Shown here in pieces: positions 52,949-61,139 of a DNA stretch of 62,070 nt; position 1 is the first letter of the stretch, and each line of letters opens with the position of its first letter. The DNA lies in the NCBI GenBank assembly GCA_019312665.1, contig JAFDCZ010000002.1, forward strand, positions 1 through 62,070. The letters run 5' to 3'. The position numbers and the translations under genes are program-made. Under the pieces are notes generated by a model. It did not search any database and had not been told where the DNA came from. It worked only from the letters and a program-made list of their open reading frames with translations. The DNA is from Deltaproteobacteria bacterium (lineage in GTDB: Bacteria; Myxococcota_A; UBA9160; UBA6930).

Positions 52949-54184
52949 ATGATCGAGTGGAGCGAACAGCACGAAATGATCCGGGACGCGGTGCGCCGAT
53001 TCATCGAAGAGGAGATCGTTCCGAATCTCGAGGAACTCGAGCACGGCGATCTCCCGCCCTACGAGATCCTGCGCAAGATGTACGCCACCTTCGGCATGGA
53101 CGAGATGGCACGCGGCCGCTTCGAGCGGCAGATTGCGAAGGCCGAGGCGGGCGACGCCAAGGAGAAGAAAGCCCGCGAGGGGGATGGCACTGGCGACGGC
53201 GCTGCCATGCAGCTGATCCCGATCATCGAGCTCTGCCGCTACTGCCCTGGCATGGTGACGGCCCTCGGCGTTTCGGTCGGCCTCACGGGTGCTGCGATCA
53301 TGTCGAAGGGTTCCGTCGAGCAGAAGAAGCGCTGGGGCCTCGACGTGCTCACGCTCACGAAGATCGGCGCCTGGGCGATCACCGAACCGGGCTCCGGCTC
53401 GGATGCCTTCGGTGGCATGAAGGCCTCGGCCCGCCGCGAAGGCGACGAGTTCGTGCTGAACGGCAGCAAGACCTTCATCACGAACGGTCCCTTCGCCGAC
53501 ACGATCGTCTTCATCTGCAAACTCGAAGAAGAAGGCGTCGACTCGAGGGATCGGAAGATCCTGAATTTCGTACTCGATCGGGGCATGAAAGGCCTCGATC
53601 AAGGCAAGCCCCTCCGAAAGATGGGCTTGCACTCCTCACCAACCGGCGAGCTCTTCGTCAACGACCTTCGTTGCAGCATCGATCATCTCCTCGGCGGCGA
53701 GGACGCTCTGAACAAGAGCCACGGTGCCGGCCGCGAAGGCGCCAAGGACACCTTCCAGACCGAGCGCTCCGGCGTCGCGGCAATGGCCCTCGGGATCGTC
53801 TCCCGCTGCCTCGAACTCTCGGTCGCCTACTCCCGAGAGCGGGTGCAATGGGAAAAGCCGATCGGCGAGTATCAGTTGATCCAGGAAAAGCTCGCGCGCA
53901 TGGAGGTTGCGCGAATGAACCTCCAGAACCTCGTGTTCCGTACCATCGAGCTCTCCGCCCACGGCAAGAGCATGGGGCTGGCCGAAGCCTCGGCAATGAA
54001 GCTCTACGCGGCCCGCGCTGCGGTCGAGGTGGCGATGGAGGCCGTACAGGTCTTCGGCGGCAACGGTTACATGGCGGAGTACCACGTGGAGCAGCTCGCC
54101 CGGGATGCGAAGGTGCTGCAGATCTACGCGGGAACGGACGAAATCCAGATCCGTGCGATCGCTCGTGACTTGCTGACCGGCTGA
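52949..54184 (+). CDS. Acyl-CoA dehydrogenase with relocated catalytic Glu
   Basis: A 411-aa flavoenzyme with a complete fold: GAWAITEPGSGSD, LNGSKTFITNG, the helix G block FQTERSGVAAMALG, and VQVFGGNGYMAEYHVEQL. At the usual MCAD catalytic position the motif is IYAGTDEI, with Ala instead of Glu. The Glu in TERSGVA matches the place used by isovaleryl-CoA and long-chain dehydrogenases (Glu254-type). The Lys/Glu-rich segment before residue 90 is an unusual insert. GAGGAGG lies 5 nt before ATG 52949. An MFS gene follows 15 nt later. Confidence 0.88.
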   Translation: MIEWSEQHEMIRDAVRRFIEEEIVPNLEELEHGDLPPYEILRKMYATFGMDEMARGRFERQIAKAEAGDAKEKKAREGDGTGDGAAMQLIPIIELCRYCPGMVTALGVSVGLTGAAIMSKGSVEQKKRWGLDVLTLTKIGAWAITEPGSGSDAFGGMKASARREGDEFVLNGSKTFITNGPFADTIVFICKLEEEGVDSRDRKILNFVLDRGMKGLDQGKPLRKMGLHSSPTGELFVNDLRCSIDHLLGGEDALNKSHGAGREGAKDTFQTERSGVAAMALGIVSRCLELSVAYSRERVQWEKPIGEYQLIQEKLARMEVARMNLQNLVFRTIELSAHGKSMGLAEASAMKLYAARAAVEVAMEAVQVFGGNGYMAEYHVEQLARDAKVLQIYAGTDEIQIRAIARDLLTG

Positions 54185-54199
54185 GCTTCCAGCCCCACC

Positions 54200-55453
54200 G
54201 TGAGCAAGCCCGGAGAGACGCGTGCCATCGCTTTGCTCGCTGGCCTGATGGCCTATTGGGGCTTCACGGATGGCTTGAACGCCGCCGCCGCGCCCTTCCT
54301 CGCTCGTGAGTTCGGGCTCGATGATGTCGGCATCAGTCGCATGTTCGGCTGGATCTCGATCGGCGCGCTCGGCACCTACGTCCTGGCGCGTTGGGCGGAT
54401 CGCGCCGGGCGACGCCGCGTGCTTCTTTGGACGATCCTGCTGATGGGCCCCCTGTGCATCTTCACGGCGGTTGCACCCGGGCTGGGTGGGTTCATTGGCG
54501 TTCAGATCTTCACCCAGGCGTTCAAGGGGCTGCTGGTCATCCTGGTACCCGTCATGGTGACCGAGAGCCTCTCCCTGGAAACGCGGGCTCGCGGTCACGG
54601 TTGGGTGGGCCTCGCCGGCACGCTTGGCGGCGGCCTGGGACTGATCCTCGTCGCCGGTTCCGAGACCCTGCCGGGGACCTGGCGCTGGGTGTGGGGTGCG
54701 GCAGCGGCGGGCACCCTCGCCGTTCCGTTCCTGCGGCGAGTCTTGCCAGAAAGCCAACATTTCGAGCGGGCCTCAGAGGCGGGCCAGACCGCCACAGCCA
54801 TGGCACGGCACCTGTTAGGCCAGCGGTATCGCCGCCGGACGATCGCCGTTCTCATCGTTTCTGGTCTCTTCCCGATGGTGATTGCCGCCACACAGACATG
54901 GCTGATCTACTTCCCGGTGCAACACCTGGGCCTCGAACCCGCCATCGCTACCGCAGTGGTGATTCTCGGCGGGGGGTTGGCTCTGGCGGGTTTCCCCTTG
55001 GGTGGTCATCTCTCGGAACGCTGGGGGCGCCGGCCGACTTTCCTGATCACGAGCGTCCTCTTCTTCGGTGCTGCCTGGGCCTTCTACCACGTCCCAAGGG
55101 ATTTCCCCGTACACCCCGCCCTGGGGTTGATCCCCGGGATTGCGGCCATGAGTCTGTGCTCCTCGGCCGGCGTCGTTCCGTTGCGGGCCGCAGTGAGCGA
55201 ACTCTTTCCCACGGCGCTTCGCGCGACGATCAGCGGCGGTGCCGCGATCGCCACCGCACTCGGCGCCATCACGGCCTATTTCGCAAGCTCCGCACTCAGC
55301 GCATGGCTCGGTGGCCTGCCCGCCGCCGCGAGCTTGCTGGCCCTCGGAATGCCGACGGCCGGAATCATCTTCTTCCTGGCTCTCCCGGAAACCCGCGGCC
55401 AGGCCATCGAAGCCGAGGACGCCGCCCTCAGCCAAGAGACGTCCGAACGTTAG
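54200..55453 (+). CDS. MFS transporter
   Basis: A 417-aa major facilitator with 12 predicted helices. The motif between helices 2 and 3 is RWADRAGRRRVLLW, and the matching one after helix 8 is GHLSERWGRRPTFL. It belongs to the sugar/metabolite (aromatic acid-like) branch, with no further substrate evidence. Start GTG 54200, only 15 nt after the acyl-CoA dehydrogenase, suggests co-transcription. Its TAG interlocks with the TAA of the converging SDR (TTAG). Confidence 0.85.
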   Translation: MSKPGETRAIALLAGLMAYWGFTDGLNAAAAPFLAREFGLDDVGISRMFGWISIGALGTYVLARWADRAGRRRVLLWTILLMGPLCIFTAVAPGLGGFIGVQIFTQAFKGLLVILVPVMVTESLSLETRARGHGWVGLAGTLGGGLGLILVAGSETLPGTWRWVWGAAAAGTLAVPFLRRVLPESQHFERASEAGQTATAMARHLLGQRYRRRTIAVLIVSGLFPMVIAATQTWLIYFPVQHLGLEPAIATAVVILGGGLALAGFPLGGHLSERWGRRPTFLITSVLFFGAAWAFYHVPRDFPVHPALGLIPGIAAMSLCSSAGVVPLRAAVSELFPTALRATISGGAAIATALGAITAYFASSALSAWLGGLPAAASLLALGMPTAGIIFFLALPETRGQAIEAEDAALSQETSER

Positions 55454-56241
55454 TCGGCTTCGAGCGGTCGAAGCCCTGAGAGGTTGATGCCTGCCGTTGC
55501 ACCCCCGTCGACGACCATGGCATGACCGGTGACTGCTGAGGCGTCCTCGCTACACAGGAACGCAGCCACGGATGCGATCTCTTCCGGCTGAATCAGTCGC
55601 CCGATGGCGTGGAGATCTTCGACCTCTTCTCGGGTTCGGCGGGAAGCCTTCTGGAACTGGTCGTAGAGGGGCGTCTCCACCACCCCGGGGCAGATTGCAT
55701 TGGCGCGGATTCCAAGCCGGCCGTATTCGATGGCAACATTCTTCGTGAAGTTCACCACACCGGCCTTCGCCGTCGTGTAGGGCGAAGCGAACATCTCCCC
55801 GCCAAAGGCCTCGATCGAAGCGGTGTTGACGATGGAGCCACCTCCTCGTTTCATCATCTCCGGAAGCGCGGCTCGGCAGCCATAAAAGACCGCCGTGAGC
55901 ATGATCTGCAGGCTCTTGTCCCAGCCGTCGGGATCGATCGCATGGACCGGCCCGCCACTCGTCCAGATGGCGTTGTTCATCATGATGTCGAGGCCACCGA
56001 ACTCACGAACGGTTGCAGCCACGCATGCTTCGATTTGCGCCAGCTCGCCGACATCACAGGACAAGAACTGCGCGCGACCTCCAGCCGCCTTGATTTCCCG
56101 CGCAACCTCCCCGCCTCGCGCCGAATCGATATCCGCGCAGACCACCGCAGCACCTTCGCTGGCCAGCCGCCGCAGGGTCGCAGCTCCGATTCCCGAAGCC
56201 CCGCCGGTCACGATCGCCACCTTGCCATCGAATCGTCCCAT
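55450..56241 (-). CDS. SDR family oxidoreductase
   Basis: A 263-aa NAD(P)-dependent reductase: cofactor loop TGGASGIG (12-19), NNA at 89-91 and catalytic Ser142, Tyr155 and Lys159 (Y-x3-K in SPYTTAKAG), with the substrate-loop and C-terminal GHAMVVDGGATAG of classical SDRs. The substrate is unknown and could be a hydroxyacyl or steroid alcohol. GGAGG precedes ATG 56241 by only 4 nt. Converges on the MFS gene; divergent from the membrane hydrolase across 159 bp. Confidence 0.86.
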   Translation of the reverse strand: MGRFDGKVAIVTGGASGIGAATLRRLASEGAAVVCADIDSARGGEVAREIKAAGGRAQFLSCDVGELAQIEACVAATVREFGGLDIMMNNAIWTSGGPVHAIDPDGWDKSLQIMLTAVFYGCRAALPEMMKRGGGSIVNTASIEAFGGEMFASPYTTAKAGVVNFTKNVAIEYGRLGIRANAICPGVVETPLYDQFQKASRRTREEVEDLHAIGRLIQPEEIASVAAFLCSEDASAVTGHAMVVDGGATAGINLSGLRPLEAD

Positions 56242-56308
56242 CCCACCCTCCGCGGCCTACGTGTTGACGGGAAGCCTACCCCAGCGCGCGCTAGGATTCG
56301 CAGCCGTG

Positions 56309-56413
56309 ATGCTGTGCGGCCTGCTTTTCATTCCGGGATGGGTGTCCCCCACCGGGGCCCATTTCCTGGCCGTGATCCCCCCGGACACTCCCGAGACCCC
56401 GTGGAACCGCTGA
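56309..56413 (+). CDS. Possible small membrane peptide, 34 aa
   Basis: A short reading frame (MLCGLLFIPGWVSPTGAHF...) with a hydrophobic start and Pro-rich end. It overlaps the GTG start of the next gene at 56401. No ribosome site and no recognised homology. It may be noncoding leader for the membrane hydrolase gene. Confidence 0.2.
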   Translation: MLCGLLFIPGWVSPTGAHFLAVIPPDTPETPWNR

Positions 56414-57312
56414 CCCAGGCCTTGCTAGGCGCTTCGGTGGCTCGCGTGGCGGCACCGGAGCTGGGCCGGCGTGCCCTCATCTGGGGTGCCCTCGTCGGCA
56501 TGGCGCCGGATCTCGATGTCATGCTCGCACCACTCCACGGGGGCTACGGAGAGCTTCTCTACCACCGCGGCACGACCCACTCGTTGTGGTTCGGTCTGGT
56601 CGTCGGCCCCATGCTCGGCTGGCTTTCATGGCGGGTATGGGATCCGGCAGGGAAGACGGCCCTGCGCAGCTGGGTGCTGGTCTGTGTGCTGGCGCTATTC
56701 ACCCATCCGCTCCTCGATTGGTTCACGCCCTATGGCACGCAGCTCCTGGCCCCATTCAGTCGCATGCGGTTTGCGCTGAACGGCGTCGGCATCATCGACC
56801 CGTTCTACACCGGAATTCTCGCGATCGGGCTCTTCGCCCCAGCGGCGCTGGGCCTCGCTCGGGCCGCTCCCCGGCGGGTGGGCATCGCCCTCGTGCTCTC
56901 CAGCCTCTACCTGGTGGGAGGCGTCGGGCTCAACGAGCTGGCGCGGGTCGACACAGCCCGCGCGCTGGGTGCCGCTCCGGCAGAGGTTCGCGTCTACCCG
57001 ACGCTCCTCCAGCCGTTCATGCGGCGGGTGGTCGCCCGCCACGACGATCGGGTCTGGGTCGGGTGGCATACGACGCTGGCCCTCGGCTGTCCGTTCGGAG
57101 AGAGCTTCGCCCCACCGGCTGCCACTCGGGAATCCGCGCTGCTCGAGAGCACCTGGCAAGGCCAGATGATGCGCTGGTTCGCAATGGATGAGGTGGTCGT
57201 TCACACCTCCGACCTTCCGGACGGCGGAGCCGTCGTCGAGATGGAAGACCTCCGCTACAGCATGCCCGGCCAACCCGCGGCGCGAAGCATGTGGGGGGTG
57301 CGGGCCCGATAA
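56401..57312 (+). CDS. Inner-membrane metal-dependent hydrolase, YdjM/DUF457-like
   Basis: A 303-aa membrane protein. The conserved HRGTTHSLWFG and HPLLDWFTPYGTQLLAPFS blocks and PDLDVMLAP give a metal-binding His/Asp set, as in YdjM/DUF457 proteins (LexA-regulated membrane hydrolases of unknown substrate). Five to six helices surround them, and the C-terminal 110 residues form a soluble beta-rich part. Start GTG 56401 is supported by the first helix that follows. Confidence 0.8.
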   Translation: MEPLTQALLGASVARVAAPELGRRALIWGALVGMAPDLDVMLAPLHGGYGELLYHRGTTHSLWFGLVVGPMLGWLSWRVWDPAGKTALRSWVLVCVLALFTHPLLDWFTPYGTQLLAPFSRMRFALNGVGIIDPFYTGILAIGLFAPAALGLARAAPRRVGIALVLSSLYLVGGVGLNELARVDTARALGAAPAEVRVYPTLLQPFMRRVVARHDDRVWVGWHTTLALGCPFGESFAPPAATRESALLESTWQGQMMRWFAMDEVVVHTSDLPDGGAVVEMEDLRYSMPGQPAARSMWGVRAR

Positions 57313-57500
57313 GACTCGGCGGGCGAGCTGGTCGGAAAGGTCGAGAGATTCCGCCGCCCTCCCGCCGAGGAAACGAGCTTCGCCGTGCTGGGGGATCTCA
57401 CACTCGGACGATTCGCCCGCAGCGGCCTCGCAGGCAGCCCTGTAGGCACCTGCGCTGATTCGATCGGTGCGAAGGACGAAGCTGTGCCACCCTCCGGCCC

Positions 57501-58742
57501 ATGAGCTGGTCGAACGAGCGAAACCTGGAACTGCAAGCTCGCGCGCGCCAGGTCATCCCGGGCGGAATGTACGGTCATCAATCTGTCCGTCCTCTGCCCG
57601 ATGGGTTTCCGCAATTCTTCTCGCGTGCCGAGGGCTGCAGATTGTGGGACGTCGACGGCAACGAATACGTCGACATGATGTGCGCCTACGGCCCGATGCT
57701 GCTCGGCTATCAGCATCCGAAGGTCGAGGCAGCGGCTTCCGAGCAGGCCCGCCTGGGCGATACGATGACCGGCCCATCCGAGATCATGGTCGATCTTGCG
57801 GAGCGCTTCGTTGCACGCATCGAGCATGCCGACTGGGCCGTCTTCTCCAAGAACGGAACCGATGCGACCAGCGGAGCCCTCGCGATCGCCCGAGCCACCA
57901 CGGACCGCCGGACGATTCTTCTCGCCGAAGGCGCCTATCATGGCGCTGCCCCCTGGTGCACGCCCTTCCCCGCCGGAACTCTCGAGGAAGCCCGTGCTCA
58001 CCAGATCGAGTTCTCCTACGGCGACACAGAAAGCCTGGACGCCGCGATCCGGCAAGCCGGAGACGATCTCGCCGGAATCCTGGTGAGCCCTTTTCGTCAC
58101 GATGCGGCCCACGACCAGACGGAGCCGGATGCGGCGTTCGCCCATCACGTGCGCGAACGCTGCACGGAGCACGAAGCGCTCCTCATCCTCGACGATGTGC
58201 GCGCCGGATTGCGACTTTCCTTCGGAGGAAGCTGGGAATCGCTCGGTGTGGAGCCGGATCTCAGCGCCTGGGGCAAATCGATCGCGAATGGACACGCGCT
58301 CTCGGCACTGGTGGGCAACGAGCGCTGTCGCGAAGCCGCCAGCAAGGTGTTTATGACGGGCTCGTTCTGGTTCCAGGCGGTTCCCATGGCCGCGGCCCTG
58401 GCCACCTTCGACGAGCTCTCGCGCGAACCCTACGTCGAGCATCTCATCGCGATGGGAACCAGGCTACGCGATGGCTGGCGGGAGCAAGCCGAGCGGCATG
58501 GCGTCGGGATCCGCCAGACCGGCCCCGTCCAGATGCCCATGCTCCTCTTCGACAATGACGTGCGTTTTCGCAGGGCCTACCGATGGGTGAGCGAGGCCCT
58601 TCGCTGCGGCGCCTACCTTCATCCCTGGCACAACATGTTCCTCAGCACTGCTCACCAGGAAGCCGATATCGACCGCGTACTCGAAGCCACGGAAACTGCC
58701 TTCGCTGTAATCGCCAAGGATGGATCCGAGCCCGCAGCGTGA
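57501..58742 (+). CDS. Class III aminotransferase (glutamate-1-semialdehyde aminomutase-like)
   Basis: A 413-aa PLP enzyme. Domain order is normal: QVIPGGMYGH at the N-terminus, GTDATSGALAIARA for the phosphate loop, the PLP-ring Asp in LILDDVRAG, and Schiff-base Lys259 in DLSAWGKSIANGH. Relatives are GSA 2,1-aminomutases and other omega-aminotransferases, but some residues (VRAG instead of VITG) suggest a divergent substrate. The Tyr phosphatase gene lies 14 nt downstream in the same operon. Confidence 0.87.
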   Translation: MSWSNERNLELQARARQVIPGGMYGHQSVRPLPDGFPQFFSRAEGCRLWDVDGNEYVDMMCAYGPMLLGYQHPKVEAAASEQARLGDTMTGPSEIMVDLAERFVARIEHADWAVFSKNGTDATSGALAIARATTDRRTILLAEGAYHGAAPWCTPFPAGTLEEARAHQIEFSYGDTESLDAAIRQAGDDLAGILVSPFRHDAAHDQTEPDAAFAHHVRERCTEHEALLILDDVRAGLRLSFGGSWESLGVEPDLSAWGKSIANGHALSALVGNERCREAASKVFMTGSFWFQAVPMAAALATFDELSREPYVEHLIAMGTRLRDGWREQAERHGVGIRQTGPVQMPMLLFDNDVRFRRAYRWVSEALRCGAYLHPWHNMFLSTAHQEADIDRVLEATETAFAVIAKDGSEPAA

Positions 58743-58756
58743 GGAGGACGAATCTC

Positions 58757-59548
58757 ATGGCTCGAGCTCTCATCCTCTTTCTCTTCCCCACATTCCTTGC
58801 CTGCTCCGACCGCGATCTCTACGCCGACATGCCCGCCCATGTAGAGAAGCGACATGTGGCCCTCGAAGGTGCCTACAACTTTCGCGATCTCGGAGGCTAT
58901 GCGACCGGAGACGGACGCACTGTGCGCTGGGGCAATTTCTACAGATCGGATGCCCTGGGGGACCTCACAGACGACGATGTCACGAAGATGGGAGAATTGG
59001 GCATCAAGCTGGTTTGCGATTTTCGCACGGCTGAGGAGAAAGCCGAAGCCCCGGACCGCCTGCCGAGCGATCCCACGCCCGAGGTTCTCGAGCTTGAGAT
59101 CGGCGTCGAAGGCGCCAAGATGAACGAGCTCCAGGGCCGGATCCTCTCCGGTGACCTCGAAGACATCGATCTGGCCCAGATGCTGGTCGATGGCAACCGC
59201 GCCTTCGTGACGGACTTCGCCGACCGCTACGCACGCCTGCTCGAACGGGTGCAGCACGAGGAGAGCCTCCCTGCCCTCGTGCATTGCACGGGCGGCAAGG
59301 ACCGGGCTGGCATGGCGTCCGCGCTCATTCTTCGCACGCTGGGCGTCCCAGAAGAGGTCGTCTTCGAAGATTTCCTTTTGACCAACCACTACGATGTGCG
59401 CCCGATCCTCGGCGTGCAGCGCGCCTACCTGGAGGCCGGCTTCGACGAGATCCTCCAACGGCACGGCAGCTTCGACGCGTTCCGCCGCGACGCACTCGGC
59501 GTGAGTGACGAAGAACTGGTTGCGTTCCGGACCATGGCTCTGGAGTAG
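58757..59548 (+). CDS. Exported tyrosine phosphatase-like protein
   Basis: A 263-aa protein with an N-terminal hydrophobic segment ending FLAC (probable lipoprotein or signal peptide) and a DUF1 tyrosine phosphatase domain: NFRDLGGY, the acidic-loop region and active site VHCTGGKDRAG with Cys177 and Arg183 (CX5R). Such proteins dephosphorylate phosphotyrosine or phosphoinositides. GAGGAGG lies 9 nt upstream. Follows the class III aminotransferase by 14 nt. Converges on the PhyH gene with 11 bp between. Confidence 0.82.
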   Translation: MARALILFLFPTFLACSDRDLYADMPAHVEKRHVALEGAYNFRDLGGYATGDGRTVRWGNFYRSDALGDLTDDDVTKMGELGIKLVCDFRTAEEKAEAPDRLPSDPTPEVLELEIGVEGAKMNELQGRILSGDLEDIDLAQMLVDGNRAFVTDFADRYARLLERVQHEESLPALVHCTGGKDRAGMASALILRTLGVPEEVVFEDFLLTNHYDVRPILGVQRAYLEAGFDEILQRHGSFDAFRRDALGVSDEELVAFRTMALE

Positions 59549-59559
59549 CCCCCCGCGAA

Positions 59560-60429
59560 CTATCCCTCGCCAAGGCTGGAGTTCTTCAACTGCACCGGCG
59601 TCAGGTCGCCCATCCCCTTCTCGTCGAGCAACTCGGGCCGAACGGCGGCAATCGGGTCACGGGTGTCGTCGATGTAGCCGAGCGCGTAGGCACCCCGCGC
59701 GTAGCCCATCAACCGAAGCAGATCCTTGGGCAAGGTCGCTGCGATCTCCCGGGGAACTGTGAGGTATTGGTTCTCCTCTTGCCGGAGAAAGCCCACCACA
59801 TAGGTGATGTTCACACCCATGCGGACGGCGTCGCTTCGGTTCGGACCGCCACCGTGGTAGACGGAGCCCGTGTAGAAGAGCACGGACCCGGCTTCCATTT
59901 CCGCCGGCTCCGTATCCTCGAACGTGTAGCGGAGCTTGTCGTCGTGGCGATGGGAGCCCGGGATGACCCGTGTGGCGCCGTTCTCTTCCGTGAAATCCGT
60001 CAGCGCCCAGATCGTATTGCACTGCACTTCGTAGCCGTTGGGAAAAGGAAAGAAGTCGAACGCCCACTGGTCCCTGTGCACATCCTGGGCCTTCTCCCCC
60101 GGCCCAATCGCGATCACCTGGGTAAGGTGCAGCTGGTAGTTGGTCACGTGGCCTAGCACCTTGTCGACTGCGCCGAGAACCACGGGGTGCTGAACCCAGT
60201 CTCGCGCTTGCTCCGAGCGCGCGATCAACGCGCCGGTCCGGCGCGTGAATCGGCCAGTGAAGCCGTCCAACCCGACCGGTGTAGCCTCCAGGAAAGGTTT
60301 CATTTCCTCGCGGAAACGCGCCAACTCGCCGGGCGATGCGATGCCATCAACGACCACGCATCCGTCCCGTTCGAGAATCTCAGCGATTCGTCCCGGGCCA
60401 TCCTCGGATTTCAGATGCTCGACGGGCAT
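59560..60429 (-). CDS. Phytanoyl-CoA dioxygenase (PhyH) family protein
   Basis: A 289-aa Fe(II)/2-oxoglutarate oxygenase. The 2-His-1-carboxylate triad is His118, Asp120 (VHRDQ) and His192 (VYHGG), in a double-stranded beta-helix. Relatives hydroxylate phytanoyl-CoA, ectoine or other small molecules; the exact substrate is open. AAGGAG precedes ATG 60429 by 6 nt. It sits downstream of the two GST genes on the same strand, 32 nt after the first. Confidence 0.85.
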   Translation of the reverse strand: MPVEHLKSEDGPGRIAEILERDGCVVVDGIASPGELARFREEMKPFLEATPVGLDGFTGRFTRRTGALIARSEQARDWVQHPVVLGAVDKVLGHVTNYQLHLTQVIAIGPGEKAQDVHRDQWAFDFFPFPNGYEVQCNTIWALTDFTEENGATRVIPGSHRHDDKLRYTFEDTEPAEMEAGSVLFYTGSVYHGGGPNRSDAVRMGVNITYVVGFLRQEENQYLTVPREIAATLPKDLLRLMGYARGAYALGYIDDTRDPIAAVRPELLDEKGMGDLTPVQLKNSSLGEG

Positions 60430-60461
60430 TTCGTGCTCCTTCTCGAGAACGCTACCACCGC

Positions 60462-61136
60462 TCAGGCATTCTGGCCGGCAGCGAGCGCAGCCAGGACCTC
60501 CGGCGGAAAATTGACCTTGGCGGCGCGTTGGTATCCACTTCGGCTCGCGAGACGCAGGCGGTACGCCTCCAGGGTCTCCGAAAGCGACTCGCCATAGAAA
60601 CGGGCCCAATCGAGACACGAGCCCAGCAGCACGTCGACTCCGGTGAGATGGGCGCCGAGGAGGAACCCGTCGCCACGTGCCAACTCCGCATCTGCGACCT
60701 CGACCTGCCGCCGAAAATACTCGCGGGCAGCGCGGAGGGCTTCTGGCGCCTCGCCGTAGAGATTCGCCAGATCACCGTGTCGGCGAAGGACGTAGAGGGT
60801 GTGGGCGTCGAGTTCGGTGAGGATCCAGAACGCCCATTGGTCATACAACGCGCGTTCCCTGCTTGCCGGCGGCGGGATGAGCCGCTCGTCGCCCGAGAAG
60901 TGCTCCGCCAGATACCCGACGATCGCTGCGCTCTCAGCCAGCACCAGGTCGCCGTGTCGCAGCACGGGGATCTTGCCGCGGGGGTTCAGGGCCAGGAACT
61001 CCGCCTCCTGCGTCTCTCCTGAACGTGATTGCAACGGATGAACGGTATGAGCCACACCGAGCTCCTGGAGCATCCAGTGGACGCGAAACGTTCGAGCCGT
61101 GCCGACCCCGAAGACTTCGAGCGATGCGGACGTCAC
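60462..61136 (-). CDS. Glutathione S-transferase family protein
   Basis: A 224-aa two-domain GST. The N-terminal thioredoxin-like half has FGVGTARTFRVHWML, then NPRGKIPVL (cis-Pro) and ESAAIVGYL, which binds the glutathione glutamyl part. The C-terminal all-helical half follows. No Cys at the active start, so a Ser/Tyr-type enzyme is likely. The start is GTG 61136, 3 nt after the stop of the upstream GST, so the two are coupled. They may share detoxification work with the epoxide hydrolase. Confidence 0.82.
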   Translation of the reverse strand: MTSASLEVFGVGTARTFRVHWMLQELGVAHTVHPLQSRSGETQEAEFLALNPRGKIPVLRHGDLVLAESAAIVGYLAEHFSGDERLIPPPASRERALYDQWAFWILTELDAHTLYVLRRHGDLANLYGEAPEALRAAREYFRRQVEVADAELARGDGFLLGAHLTGVDVLLGSCLDWARFYGESLSETLEAYRLRLASRSGYQRAAKVNFPPEVLAALAAGQNA

Positions 61137-61139
61137 CGT

